64,000 nt of DNA, taken from contig JADJFC010000001.1 of assembly GCA_016708785.1 (NCBI GenBank), forward strand, positions 186,001-250,000. Reading direction: 5' to 3'. Under the pieces are notes generated by a model. The model searched no databases, had not been told where the DNA came from, and saw only the letters and a list, made by a program, of their open reading frames with translations. This stretch comes from Bacteroidota bacterium. GTDB taxonomy: Bacteria; Bacteroidota; Bacteroidia; AKYH767-A; 2013-40CM-41-45. This document shows, piece after piece, positions 1 to 7,195 of the stretch. The position numbers and the translations under genes were made by a program. Each line of letters starts with the position of its first letter. The first letter of the stretch is position 1.

Positions 1-356
1 GAACGTTTTGCTACATCTTTATATCCAAATGCGAATTCATGATGTACGACGTCATACGCTTTTATCGTTTCTTTATTGAAATCAGAAAGTAAAGGATAAG
101 TGATCTTGTTATCGGCCGCAAAGTGTTTCAGTGCAAAAAATGTGTCAATTGAAATACCGATCACATTTGCATTCAACTCTGAATAACCATTATAGTCTTC
201 TTGAATTGCACACATCTCCTTTGTGCAACCGCCTGTCCATGCCATTGGAAAGAAAAAGATAACCAGATTCTTTCCTTTAAATTGTTCTAATGTAACTTCA
301 TTTTTTTCCGTATCCAGAAGTTTAAAACCGGGTGCTTTTTGTCCTACTTGTAACAT
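1..356 (-). CDS. Peroxiredoxin (BCP/AhpC-TSA type), 3' end cut by window edge
   Basis: The first 118 codons of a thiol peroxidase are present; the gene runs off the left edge. The ATG is at 356. The protein opens MLQVGQKAPGFKL, followed by FFFPMAWTGGCTKEMC. This is the thioredoxin-fold peroxiredoxin active-site region, with the likely peroxidatic cysteine at residue 44 and a second cysteine at 49, a spacing seen in BCP/PrxQ-like proteins. It would reduce peroxides in the cytoplasm. It is divergent from a second, typical 2-Cys peroxiredoxin starting at 840, and the two share an unusual 5' region with inverted repeats. The subfamily is uncertain because the C-terminus is missing. Confidence 0.85.
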   Translation of the reverse strand, partial: MLQVGQKAPGFKLLDTEKNEVTLEQFKGKNLVIFFFPMAWTGGCTKEMCAIQEDYNGYSELNANVIGISIDTFFALKHFAADNKITYPLLSDFNKETIKAYDVVHHEFAFGYKDVAKR

Positions 357-391
357 GTTTTCGTTGGGGGTTTTATTTGGTTTGTGATGAA

Positions 392-439
392 ATTCGTTTT
401 TCGTCTTTCGTTCTTTGTTTTTCGTTTTTCGTTTTTCGA
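392..439. repeat. Degenerate TTTTCGT word repeat, left arm
   Basis: The word TTTTCGT and close variants (TCTTTCGT, TTTGTTTTTCGT) is repeated about six times. The reverse complement of the same words lies at 771-806, so the two tracts are inverted copies about 330 bp apart. Each sits 30-40 bp in front of a peroxiredoxin start codon. Confidence 0.75.
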
Positions 440-715
440 AGCAAAGATTCGAATAACGAATCTCTGAATTAGAATACTCGCTGCGAAGATACGTGATAAA
501 TGTCATGACTCAAAAACCAGAATTCGCTCCTTTTCCTTACCATACATTCGTTCATATGCTTTTTAATTAATTTAAACCAACCTCAAAGTTTACAATAATA
601 TATCCCCAATAAACTGACCAGCAGGTTATTATCGCGACCCAATTTAAATAGAAATCATGATATATATCTCTTCATTTCAAGGTTTGCATCATGCTTTTTT
701 CAGCGATGTTTTGAT

Positions 716-723
716 TACTTTTG
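716..723 (+). promoter_or_regulatory. Possible -7 promoter element for the 2-Cys peroxiredoxin
   Basis: TACTTTTG is an exact match to the Bacteroidota -7 consensus TAnnTTTG. No TTG or TTTG stands at the usual 19-20 bp spacing upstream (a TTTG occurs further off at 683-686), so support is moderate. It would give a leader of about 110 nt containing the repeat at 771-806. Confidence 0.4.
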
Positions 724-770
724 CACTCTGAAACTGTTAATAGAAAATCGACTTTCCAAATCAAAGTCCG

Positions 771-806
771 CATTCGAAAAACAAAAGACGAAAAACAAAA
801 AACGAA
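771..806. repeat. Degenerate ACGAAAAAC word repeat, right arm
   Basis: This is the inverted counterpart of the tract at 392-439: ATTCGAAAAACAAAAGACG followed by further AAAAAC/ACGAA words. It ends 33 bp before the start codon at 840. Confidence 0.75.
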
Positions 807-839
807 TTAATCAACATTAAAAATAATAAATCAAAAAAA

Positions 840-1469
840 ATGTCACTAGTAGGAAAAAAAGCCCCATCATTTAAGGCAAAAGCAGTAGTATTCGGAGAAC
901 AATTTGTGAATGACTTCACATTAGATTCTTATATCGGCAAGAAAGAAGTGATCTTCTTTTTTTATCCGAAAGATTTCACATTTGTTTGTCCTACAGAGCT
1001 ACACGCATTTCAAGAGAAACTTATTGAATTCGAAAAAAGAAATGTAGCTGTTGTTGCATGTTCGACCGATACAGAACAATCTCATTGGGGATGGTTACAG
1101 GTACCAAAAAATCAAGGTGGTATCAAAGGAGTAACTTATCCCATCGTTGCCGATACAACAAAAACCATTTCAATAAACTTTGGTGTTCTTTCAGGAGAAT
1201 ATCAGTACAATGAAGAAGGTCAATTAACAGCGAACGGTCCAATGATCGCTTTCCGTGGATTATTCCTGATCGACAAACAAGGAAAAGTTCGTCATGAATT
1301 GATCAACGATCTTCCATTAGGTCGTAACGTCGATGAAGCACTTCGTATGGTAGATGCTCTTCAATTCTTTGAAGAAAACGGCGAAGTTTGTCCTGCCAAC
1401 TGGACGAAAGGTGCCGAAACTATGAAAGAATCACACGAAGGTGTGGCGGCTTATTTGTCGAAGAACTAG
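840..1469 (+). CDS. Typical 2-Cys peroxiredoxin (AhpC/Prx1 family)
   Basis: A 209-residue cytoplasmic peroxidase. The peroxidatic cysteine is C50 in DFTFVCPTE and the resolving cysteine is C184 in GEVCPANW, the signature of typical 2-Cys peroxiredoxins that form head-to-tail dimers and reduce H2O2 and organic peroxides at the expense of thioredoxin or AhpF. Length and both motifs are normal. It is divergent from another peroxiredoxin (1-356). The stop codon at 1467-1469 abuts the GTGAA tandem repeat, and mazG follows on the opposite strand. No ahpF lies nearby, so the reductant is not shown. Confidence 0.95.
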   Translation: MSLVGKKAPSFKAKAVVFGEQFVNDFTLDSYIGKKEVIFFFYPKDFTFVCPTELHAFQEKLIEFEKRNVAVVACSTDTEQSHWGWLQVPKNQGGIKGVTYPIVADTTKTISINFGVLSGEYQYNEEGQLTANGPMIAFRGLFLIDKQGKVRHELINDLPLGRNVDEALRMVDALQFFEENGEVCPANWTKGAETMKESHEGVAAYLSKN

Positions 1470-1470
1470 A

Positions 1471-1510
1471 GTGAAGTGAAGTGAAGTGAAGTGAAGTGAA
1501 GTGAAGTGAA
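1471..1510. repeat. GTGAA pentanucleotide tandem array (8 copies)
   Basis: Eight perfect copies of GTGAA begin one base after the peroxiredoxin stop codon. Roughly complementary words (TTTTACTTCA, TTCTACTTCA) occur at 1567-1603 next to the mazG stop, so the transcript end could fold back on itself. The same word family occurs as a 10-bp array at 63371-63440. Confidence 0.9.
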
Positions 1511-1566
1511 AAAGTATGGGGAGAATTGTTAGTATAAATTCTTTTGAAATACATCCCGGTATTTTT

Positions 1567-1603
1567 CATTTTACTTCATTCTACTTCATTTTACTTCATT
1601 TTT
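1567..1603. repeat. Degenerate TTTTACTTCA repeat at the end of mazG
   Basis: Three to four copies of the 10-bp word ATTTTACTTC or ATTCTACTTC. The array includes the mazG stop codon and the codons for its last residues (NEAKKK), so the repeat reaches into the coding sequence. It is partly complementary to the GTGAA array at 1471-1510. Confidence 0.8.
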
Positions 1604-2360
1604 TTTTCGCTTCATTCCAATAAACATCCATCTCCTCCAACGTCATATCGCTCAAATTTTTTCCGCTTTTTTTGGCAGCTTCTTCGAGGTATTGAAAACG
1701 ATAGATGAATTTTTTATTTGTTCGCTCTAAAGCTTCATCCGGATTGATCTTTTTGAATCGTGCAAAATTGATCAGGCTAAAAAGCAAATCGCCGAATTCT
1801 TCTTCCATGTGTTTCTGATCACCGCTATCGGCTGCTTGTTTGAATTCCGCCAGCTCCTCTTCTACTTTATCCCACACCTGATGAGGTTCATCCCAGTCAA
1901 ATCCAACACCTCTTGCCTTTTCCTGGATGCGCATTGCTTTCACCATTGGCGGCAATGATTTCGGGACACCGGACAAAACTGACTTGTTTCCTTCTTTCAA
2001 TTTCAATTGTTCCCAATTTCGTTTAACATCTTCTTCGTTTTCTACTTTTACATCACCGTAAATATGTGGATGACGGTAGATCAGTTTTTCGCATTGCGAA
2101 TTGATTACTTCAGCGATGTCAAATAATTTATTCTCTTCTGCAATCTTTGCATAGAAAACCAAATGCAACATCAGATCACCTAATTCTTTTTTTACCTCAG
2201 GCATATCATTTTCAATAATTGAATCAGACAATTCATATGTCTCTTCAATTGTCAAATGGCGTAGACTTTCAATTGTCTGTTTCATGTCCCAAGGACATTT
2301 CGCTCTTAATTCATCCATAATAATTGCCAATCGTTCAAACGCAGCTGCTCTGTCTGTCAT
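1596..2360 (-). CDS. mazG: Nucleoside triphosphate pyrophosphohydrolase MazG
   Basis: This all-alpha NTP pyrophosphohydrolase of about 254 residues hydrolyses (d)NTPs to NMP and PPi, a housecleaning role. Two MazG domains are visible: LRAKCPWDMKQT followed by the metal-binding LTIEETYEL in the first half, and GFDWDEPHQVWDKVEEELAE then EEFGDLLFSLINFAR in the second. I chose the ATG at 2360 (MTDRAAAFERL) instead of the ATG at 2402 because the upstream 14 residues do not look like MazG, and the resulting length matches the family. It converges on the peroxiredoxin gene, with repeat DNA between them. Confidence 0.93.
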   Translation of the reverse strand: MTDRAAAFERLAIIMDELRAKCPWDMKQTIESLRHLTIEETYELSDSIIENDMPEVKKELGDLMLHLVFYAKIAEENKLFDIAEVINSQCEKLIYRHPHIYGDVKVENEEDVKRNWEQLKLKEGNKSVLSGVPKSLPPMVKAMRIQEKARGVGFDWDEPHQVWDKVEEELAEFKQAADSGDQKHMEEEFGDLLFSLINFARFKKINPDEALERTNKKFIYRFQYLEEAAKKSGKNLSDMTLEEMDVYWNEAKKK

Positions 2361-2436
2361 AAAGTAAGATATTTGTTCAAAATTGCATAAATAATTTCGC
2401 ATCTATCGCAACAATTCAACCCCCTTCCTGTTATTA

Positions 2437-2913
2437 ATGAACGAACTAATCAACATGAGTGTTAAAAACTTTGAATTCCGTCACACGCTTCCAATAGACA
2501 TTAAAACAGCCTGGTCATTTTTCAGCGACCCCGAAAATCTTTCAAAGATTACTCCACCGGAAATGAATTTTGTCATCCATACGAATATCAAAGGTCGTCC
2601 GGCATATGCCGGACAAATGATCGTTTACACCGTCTCTCCTCTAATGAATATCCCGATGGGTTGGGTAACCGAAATCACACATGTACAAGAACCAAATTTC
2701 TTCGTCGATGAACAACGCAAAGGTCCATACAAAATGTGGCATCACCAGCATCATTTCAAAGCAATTGAAGGAGGTGTTGAAATGACAGACATTCTACACT
2801 ATGAAATCCCATTCGGATTTATCGGGAATATTTTAAATACACTTTTCATAGAAAAAAAAGTTAAACAGATCTTTCAATATCGGTCGATTGCGTTGGAGAA
2901 GATCTTTTCTTAA
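2437..2913 (+). CDS. SRPBCC (START-like) family protein
   Basis: A soluble protein of 158 residues (152 if the second ATG at 2455 is used) with the START/Bet v1-like pattern of ligand-binding proteins: IDIKTAWSFFSDPENLSKITPP at the N-terminus, MGWVTEITHVQEPNFFVDEQ in the middle and a C-terminal helix ending IFQYRSIALEKIF. Members are often labelled cell division inhibitor or ligand-binding SRPBCC proteins, but no substrate can be inferred. It is divergent from mazG and converges on apaG across a long hairpin. Confidence 0.8.
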   Translation: MNELINMSVKNFEFRHTLPIDIKTAWSFFSDPENLSKITPPEMNFVIHTNIKGRPAYAGQMIVYTVSPLMNIPMGWVTEITHVQEPNFFVDEQRKGPYKMWHHQHHFKAIEGGVEMTDILHYEIPFGFIGNILNTLFIEKKVKQIFQYRSIALEKIFS

Positions 2914-2916
2914 ATG

Positions 2917-2976
2917 GTAAGTGGTAAGTAGTAATTGGTAAGTAGTGCTACTCACCAATTACTACTTACCACTTAC
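2917..2976. terminator. 60-bp near-perfect palindrome between convergent genes
   Basis: The left arm 2917-2945 pairs with 2948-2976 with a single mismatch (A2940/C2953). The arms are made of iterated GTAAGTGGTAAGTAGTAATT words. The palindrome fills the whole gap between the SRPBCC and apaG stop codons, so each transcript would end in a stem of about 28 bp. A bidirectional terminator or 3' stabiliser is inferred; there is no strong T-run. Confidence 0.75.
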
Positions 2977-2982
2977 AAGAAA

Positions 2983-3369
2983 TTAGTTTAACTTATAAGG
3001 CACCACCAACTGAAACTCCGGTATCCTCACATAAAATTGTTTACTGTCGATCAGTCTTTCCATCAGATAACTTCCATACATTTTTCCGATCTCTGAATCT
3101 AAATTACATCCGGAAATATATTGATACGCTTCACCTGTTCCTATGATTGGTTTTTCTCCTATCACTCCTTCTCCTTCTACCTGACGATTCGTTGCATTTG
3201 AATCGATGATGAACCAGTTACGACGACAAAGTCGAACTGAATATTCGCTGTTATTAGTGATCGTGATTCTATATGCGAAAATATGCTGACTTTCGTTCGC
3301 ATTACTTTGATCGGGTCTGTAGTAGACTTCCACACTTACTTTTACACCTGAGGTTACCTGAGTAATCAT
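2983..3369 (-). CDS. apaG: ApaG domain protein
   Basis: A 128-residue, single-domain ApaG protein (immunoglobulin-like beta sandwich). Recognisable stretches are VEVYYRPDQSNANESQHIFAY, ITITNNSEYSVRLCRRNWFI, VEGEGVIGEKPIIGTGEAYQY and GSYLMERL. Length and motif order match the family. In E. coli apaG was linked to cobalt/magnesium homeostasis, but the biochemical role is unclear. It stands alone here, convergent with the SRPBCC gene. Confidence 0.93.
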   Translation of the reverse strand: MITQVTSGVKVSVEVYYRPDQSNANESQHIFAYRITITNNSEYSVRLCRRNWFIIDSNATNRQVEGEGVIGEKPIIGTGEAYQYISGCNLDSEIGKMYGSYLMERLIDSKQFYVRIPEFQLVVPYKLN

Positions 3370-3596
3370 ATATCTGTTGTTATGAACTCAAATATATAAA
3401 ACGGATAAGAATTACTGTAAGATTTTTGACAAACTATCAGATTTAGGGTGTAAACCGATGTTAATTGACGAGGAGATGACAATAAAAATGGGCAAAAAAG
3501 GGCTTTCTCGAAAAAATTAGCTAATTAAGAGCCACGACTTCCCGGATAATCCGGAGGTAAGATTGAGGGTTTAAATGAAACTCAAATGATAAGAAT

Positions 3597-3743
3597 TCAA
3601 ATAAAATAAAATACAAAAAACACTACCACAGAAACAAAAATCAACAACTCAGTGAACGCTGCAAATCTGGTATAGATCAACGTTCTTCGATTTGACTTTT
3701 TACGGCTGAGATAAATCTCAATATTATTGTGCGCAGTGACCAT
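3597..3743 (-). CDS. 48-residue predicted single-span membrane protein
   Basis: This small open frame starts with ATG at 3743, only 21 nt after the ABC-F stop codon, and ends with TGA at 3597-3599. The product begins MVTAHNNIEIYLSRKKSNRR, then TLIYTRFAAFTE, and finishes with a strongly hydrophobic stretch LLIFVSVVVFFVFYFI. A basic N-half followed by one C-terminal membrane helix fits a tail-anchored small protein. No family was recognised. The tight spacing suggests cotranscription with the ABC-F gene. It could be a chance frame, although the charge/hydrophobic partition argues against that. Confidence 0.5.
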   Translation of the reverse strand: MVTAHNNIEIYLSRKKSNRRTLIYTRFAAFTELLIFVSVVVFFVFYFI

Positions 3744-3764
3744 TAAGTAGTGCAATATAAAAAA

Positions 3765-5690
3765 CTATTCCATTGCGGTCAACTTTTCGAAGACCTCTTC
3801 CCACTCTTTCGTGATTTCCTTCAGGATTGTTTCGTGTTGGTTGAAATTTTCCATCGCTTTCTGGAATTTGTCTGCATTCTGGTAAATTTCAGGGTTTCCA
3901 AGATGCTTCTCCAGATCTTCCTTTGTTTTCTTGGCTTTTTGAAGGTTTTCTTCCAAATTCTGAAAACGGGTATTCAACTTCTTTTTCAGCTTTTTATCTT
4001 CATCCGACTGCTCAACTTTCTGTTCTGCTTTCTTCTTTTCTTTCTCCTTCTTTACCGTTTCCTGAATTCCTTTATCAATTGCTTTCTGTTCTTTTGCACG
4101 TTGATCAGCCCAATATTCGTACTCATCATAAGGACCTAAATATTCTTTCACTTCCTGATTCTCTATCCACCAGATCTTATTTGCAACCTGCGATAAGAAG
4201 TATCGATCATGGGAAACAATAATGAATGATCCTTCATACTCTGCCAATACCTGAACAAGGATTCCAACCGACTGCATGTCCAAGTGATTCGTTGGCTCAT
4301 CGAGAATCAGAAAATTCGCTTTGCTCAACATCGTTTTTGCCAATGCAACACGCGATTTCTCTCCTCCAGACAATACTTTTATCTTCTTAAATACTTCATC
4401 ACCTGAAAATAAAAATGCTCCAAGTATTGATCTCAATTCAACATCTTTTTTTGTCGGAGCAAATTCTGCCAACTCAGTGATCAAGTCGTTATTCAAATTC
4501 AAACTTTCCAATTGATGCTGTGCAAAGAAAGAAGTAATCACATTATGTGTTGCTTCGTGCTTACCTTCATAGGGCTCTGATCCGAAGATCATTCGAAGCA
4601 ATGTAGATTTACCTCTACCATTTGCTCCGATCAATGCGATCTTATCGCCACGCAAAATTTTCGTTTCTGTATTGTGGAGAATTTTCAGATCGCCATAACT
4701 TTTATCTTTTATGTGCAAATGCGAAATGACTTTGCCAGGCTGCTTATCCATTTCAAAGCGAACATTGATCTCTCCCCCTGCTCCATCAACATCATCGATC
4801 CTTTCCAATCTGTCGAGCATCTTAATCCGCGACTGTGCCATTTTTGCTTTCGAAGCCTTTGCGCGAAAACGATCGATCAGCTTCTCCTGCTCTTTAATAT
4901 ACTTCTCCTGATTCTTGAATTGAGAACGCTGCAATTCTTCACGCTCCCCTTTCTCTTCGAGATAGAAAGAATAATTTCCGTTGTATATGGTAATTTTCTG
5001 AGAAGAAATTTCAGCAGTCTTATTTACAACTTTATCGAGAAAATATCTATCGTGAGAAACGATGACTACGGTTCCGGTATAATCTTTCAAGTAACCTTCA
5101 ATCCATAAAATGGAAGGTAGATCCAAGTGATTCGTTGGCTCATCCAATAATAACAGATCAGGTTGTTGAAGCATCATTTGAGCAAGCATTACTCGCATTC
5201 TCCATCCACCGGAAAATGTATCCAAGGGTCTTGTCAACTCAGCTGTAGAAAATCCTAATCCTTCTAATAAGTCTTCTGCCTTCGGACGAAGGTTATAACC
5301 ATCAGCCGCTTCGAAAGCAACTTGCTTATCATGCAAAGCATGCAAAACCTCATCACTGTGATCCGTCTCCAGTTTGATCAAAAGTTCATTGATCTCTTTC
5401 TCCAGTTTCAACGTCGGAGCAAAAGCTTGCATTGCAACCTCTAAAATAGTTTCTCCACTAGAATAACTTAACAAATCCTGATTCAAGAAACCAATGGACA
5501 AATTGCGGATCTTACTGATCTCGCCACTTTCCAAAGCATATTCACCATTAATGATCCTTAAAAGCGTCGATTTTCCGGTTCCATTCAACCCTACTAAACC
5601 AATTTTTTCCCCCGGATTGATCTGCCAGGTGGCATCTTTATACAAATAGCGTCCACCGAACTCGAACGAAATGTTATTTAAACTAAGCAT
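3765..5690 (-). CDS. ABC-F family ATPase (ribosome-associated type)
   Basis: A soluble 641-residue protein with two tandem ATPase domains and no membrane segments. Domain 1 has Walker A GLNGTGKST, signature FSGGW and Walker B LLLLDEPTNHLD; domain 2 has GANGRGKST, LSGGEKSR and FLILDEPTNHLD. A charged linker lies between them (about residues 230-310) and a Lys/Glu-rich coiled coil closes the protein. This is the Uup/YheS/EttA-like layout of translation-associated ABC-F proteins. I used the ATG at 5690 (MLSLNNISFEFGGRYL) since homologues start directly at the first ABC domain, dropping 16 residues of a longer frame. Whether it gives antibiotic resistance cannot be judged. Confidence 0.93.
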   Translation of the reverse strand: MLSLNNISFEFGGRYLYKDATWQINPGEKIGLVGLNGTGKSTLLRIINGEYALESGEISKIRNLSIGFLNQDLLSYSSGETILEVAMQAFAPTLKLEKEINELLIKLETDHSDEVLHALHDKQVAFEAADGYNLRPKAEDLLEGLGFSTAELTRPLDTFSGGWRMRVMLAQMMLQQPDLLLLDEPTNHLDLPSILWIEGYLKDYTGTVVIVSHDRYFLDKVVNKTAEISSQKITIYNGNYSFYLEEKGEREELQRSQFKNQEKYIKEQEKLIDRFRAKASKAKMAQSRIKMLDRLERIDDVDGAGGEINVRFEMDKQPGKVISHLHIKDKSYGDLKILHNTETKILRGDKIALIGANGRGKSTLLRMIFGSEPYEGKHEATHNVITSFFAQHQLESLNLNNDLITELAEFAPTKKDVELRSILGAFLFSGDEVFKKIKVLSGGEKSRVALAKTMLSKANFLILDEPTNHLDMQSVGILVQVLAEYEGSFIIVSHDRYFLSQVANKIWWIENQEVKEYLGPYDEYEYWADQRAKEQKAIDKGIQETVKKEKEKKKAEQKVEQSDEDKKLKKKLNTRFQNLEENLQKAKKTKEDLEKHLGNPEIYQNADKFQKAMENFNQHETILKEITKEWEEVFEKLTAME

Positions 5691-5806
5691 TTTGCAAAAG
5701 TCGGAATTTTCAGCGAAATGAGCGTTATCAATTCCCACTTTTCAAATAAATATTATCTTGCACGAATTATTAAATAAACACATAAAAGCCGTAAAAAACC
5801 ATTATT

Positions 5807-6670
5807 ATGAAGAAAAGTTACTTACTAGTACTATTTACACTCCTACTTAATTCTGCCTACAGTCAGACCGCTGAAAAAGACACTAGTTGGAAATCAGGCG
5901 GTTTCATTTCAATTAACTTTTCTCAAACCAATTTATCGCAGTGGACTGCCGGCGGTGAAACTCAAATGAGCCTTGCAGGCGTGGCCAATCTCTACAAAAA
6001 TTACCTGAAAGGAAATATCGATTGGCAGAATACCCTCGATCTTGGCTATGCAGTGGTAAGAACGGAATCAGTCGGTTTACGTAAAAGTGATGATAAGATC
6101 GATTTCACTTCAAAGTATAGCAAAAAATTTAGTAAAAATTGGCTGTATTCAGGTTTAGTGAATTTTAAAAGCCAGTTTAGTAACGGTTTTGCATATCCTG
6201 ATGATAGTGTAATCGTTTCAAAATTCATGGCCCCGGCCTATCTGATTACTTCAATAGGTTTTACATGGAAACCTGTCGATTATTTCGAGGTGATGATCTC
6301 TCCTGCTACAGCAAAATTCACATTTGTTTTGGACCAGACATTAGCAGATATGGGTGCTTATGGCGTTGCTCCCGGAAAAACAACTCACTCTGAATTTGGT
6401 GCATACTTAAACATGAGATTCAAAAAAGACATCATGCCTAACATCACGTTTATTTCACGATTGGAATTGTTCAATAACTACACTGACCCTGATAAGAACA
6501 ACAGACAGAACATTGACGTCAATTTCGAAAATACGTTGAACATGAAAGTAAATAAATTCATTACCGCTATGGTGTATGCAAATGTTGTGTACGATGCAAA
6601 CGTAATTGAAAGAACACAATTCAAAGAAATGATCGGTGTTGGTTTCGGTTATAAATTCGATAAAAAATAA
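5807..6670 (+). CDS. DUF3078 domain protein, secreted / outer-membrane associated
   Basis: A 287-residue protein with a cleavable signal peptide (MKKSYLLVLFTLLLNSAYSQ). The early WKSGGFISINFSQTNLSQWTAGG stretch is characteristic of DUF3078, a Bacteroidota-specific family. The remainder alternates in beta-strand fashion with many aromatic residues and ends GVGFGYKFDKK, consistent with a small outer-membrane barrel. Function is unknown. It is divergent from the ABC-F gene and 34 nt before the fluoride channel gene, so the two may be cotranscribed. Confidence 0.85.
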   Translation: MKKSYLLVLFTLLLNSAYSQTAEKDTSWKSGGFISINFSQTNLSQWTAGGETQMSLAGVANLYKNYLKGNIDWQNTLDLGYAVVRTESVGLRKSDDKIDFTSKYSKKFSKNWLYSGLVNFKSQFSNGFAYPDDSVIVSKFMAPAYLITSIGFTWKPVDYFEVMISPATAKFTFVLDQTLADMGAYGVAPGKTTHSEFGAYLNMRFKKDIMPNITFISRLELFNNYTDPDKNNRQNIDVNFENTLNMKVNKFITAMVYANVVYDANVIERTQFKEMIGVGFGYKFDKK

Positions 6671-6704
6671 TTGAACCAAATCTTCCTTTAGCGCTAAACG
6701 AAAT

Positions 6705-7088
6705 TTGAAATACATCTATTTGATAGCAGGAGGTTCAATTGGAACCGTCCTGAGATTCTTAACTTCTTCATGGATACTTGAAGCCTACCCCGGCTCTAAG
6801 TTTCCATGGGGAACTTTTTTTATCAATCTATCAGGTTCATTTATAATTGGAATATTGGCCGGGATTAATCAGTCAAACGAATTCAGTTTGAACTTTCGTC
6901 TTTTTTTCTTTGCAGGTATTCTTGGCGGCTTCACAACTTATTCCGGTTATGCACTTGAAACTTTTCATTTGATCAAAGCTCATAATTTCGCTTTGGCACT
7001 TACATACATTCTTGCTACTACATTGCTGGGTATTCTACTGGCTGCGACAGGTTTCTGGTTAAGCACTCTTTTATCTACAGGAAAATAA
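6705..7088 (+). CDS. crcB: Fluoride ion channel FluC/CrcB
   Basis: A 127-residue integral membrane protein with four predicted helices. Family motifs are GGSIGTVLRFLTSSW, the polar pore region WGTFFINLSGSFIIG and GILGGFTTYSGYALE. The family exports fluoride as dual-topology dimers. The start codon is TTG at 6705; no in-frame ATG gives a full first helix. The 34-bp gap to the upstream gene is too short for a fluoride riboswitch, and none was seen. Confidence 0.9.
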   Translation: MKYIYLIAGGSIGTVLRFLTSSWILEAYPGSKFPWGTFFINLSGSFIIGILAGINQSNEFSLNFRLFFFAGILGGFTTYSGYALETFHLIKAHNFALALTYILATTLLGILLAATGFWLSTLLSTGK

Positions 7089-7183
7089 ATTTCACAGAAA
7101 ACTGTTGTACAAACTCCAGTTTTTCATGTTCAAAAGTATCCTGCAATTATGAAAGTTCCGGGCAATTTTACATGTGTTAATCG

Positions 7184-7191
7184 TATTTTTG
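7184..7191 (+). promoter_or_regulatory. -7 promoter element abutting the WD40 gene start
   Basis: TATTTTTG matches TAnnTTTG exactly and ends four bases before the GTG start at 7196, so transcription would begin at or next to the start codon. No good -33 element is visible at 19-20 bp spacing. Confidence 0.4.
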
Positions 7192-7195
7192 CTAC

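Larger units (their letters stand above)
357..839. other. Divergent intergenic region between two peroxiredoxin genes
   Basis: These 483 bp hold no credible gene. They contain an iterated TTTTCGT-type tract next to the left gene (392-439), its inverted counterpart next to the right gene (771-806), a small 7-bp-stem palindrome (445-463) and a TACTTTTG promoter-like element (716-723). No OxyR or PerR operator could be recognised by eye. Confidence 0.6.

Noticed and set aside
1471..1510. Possible CRISPR array in the GTGAA and AAATGAAGTG repeats
   Set aside because: The copies are contiguous with no spacers, the units are 5-10 bp, and no cas gene is in the window.
3750..4222. Hydrophobic plus-strand frames of 129 and 99 codons
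   Set aside because: They lie antisense to the Lys/Glu-rich coiled coil of the ABC-F gene, which automatically produces Leu/Phe-rich antisense frames.
6671..6704. Fluoride riboswitch before crcB
   Set aside because: Only 34 bp separate the genes, and the conserved pseudoknot sequences are absent.
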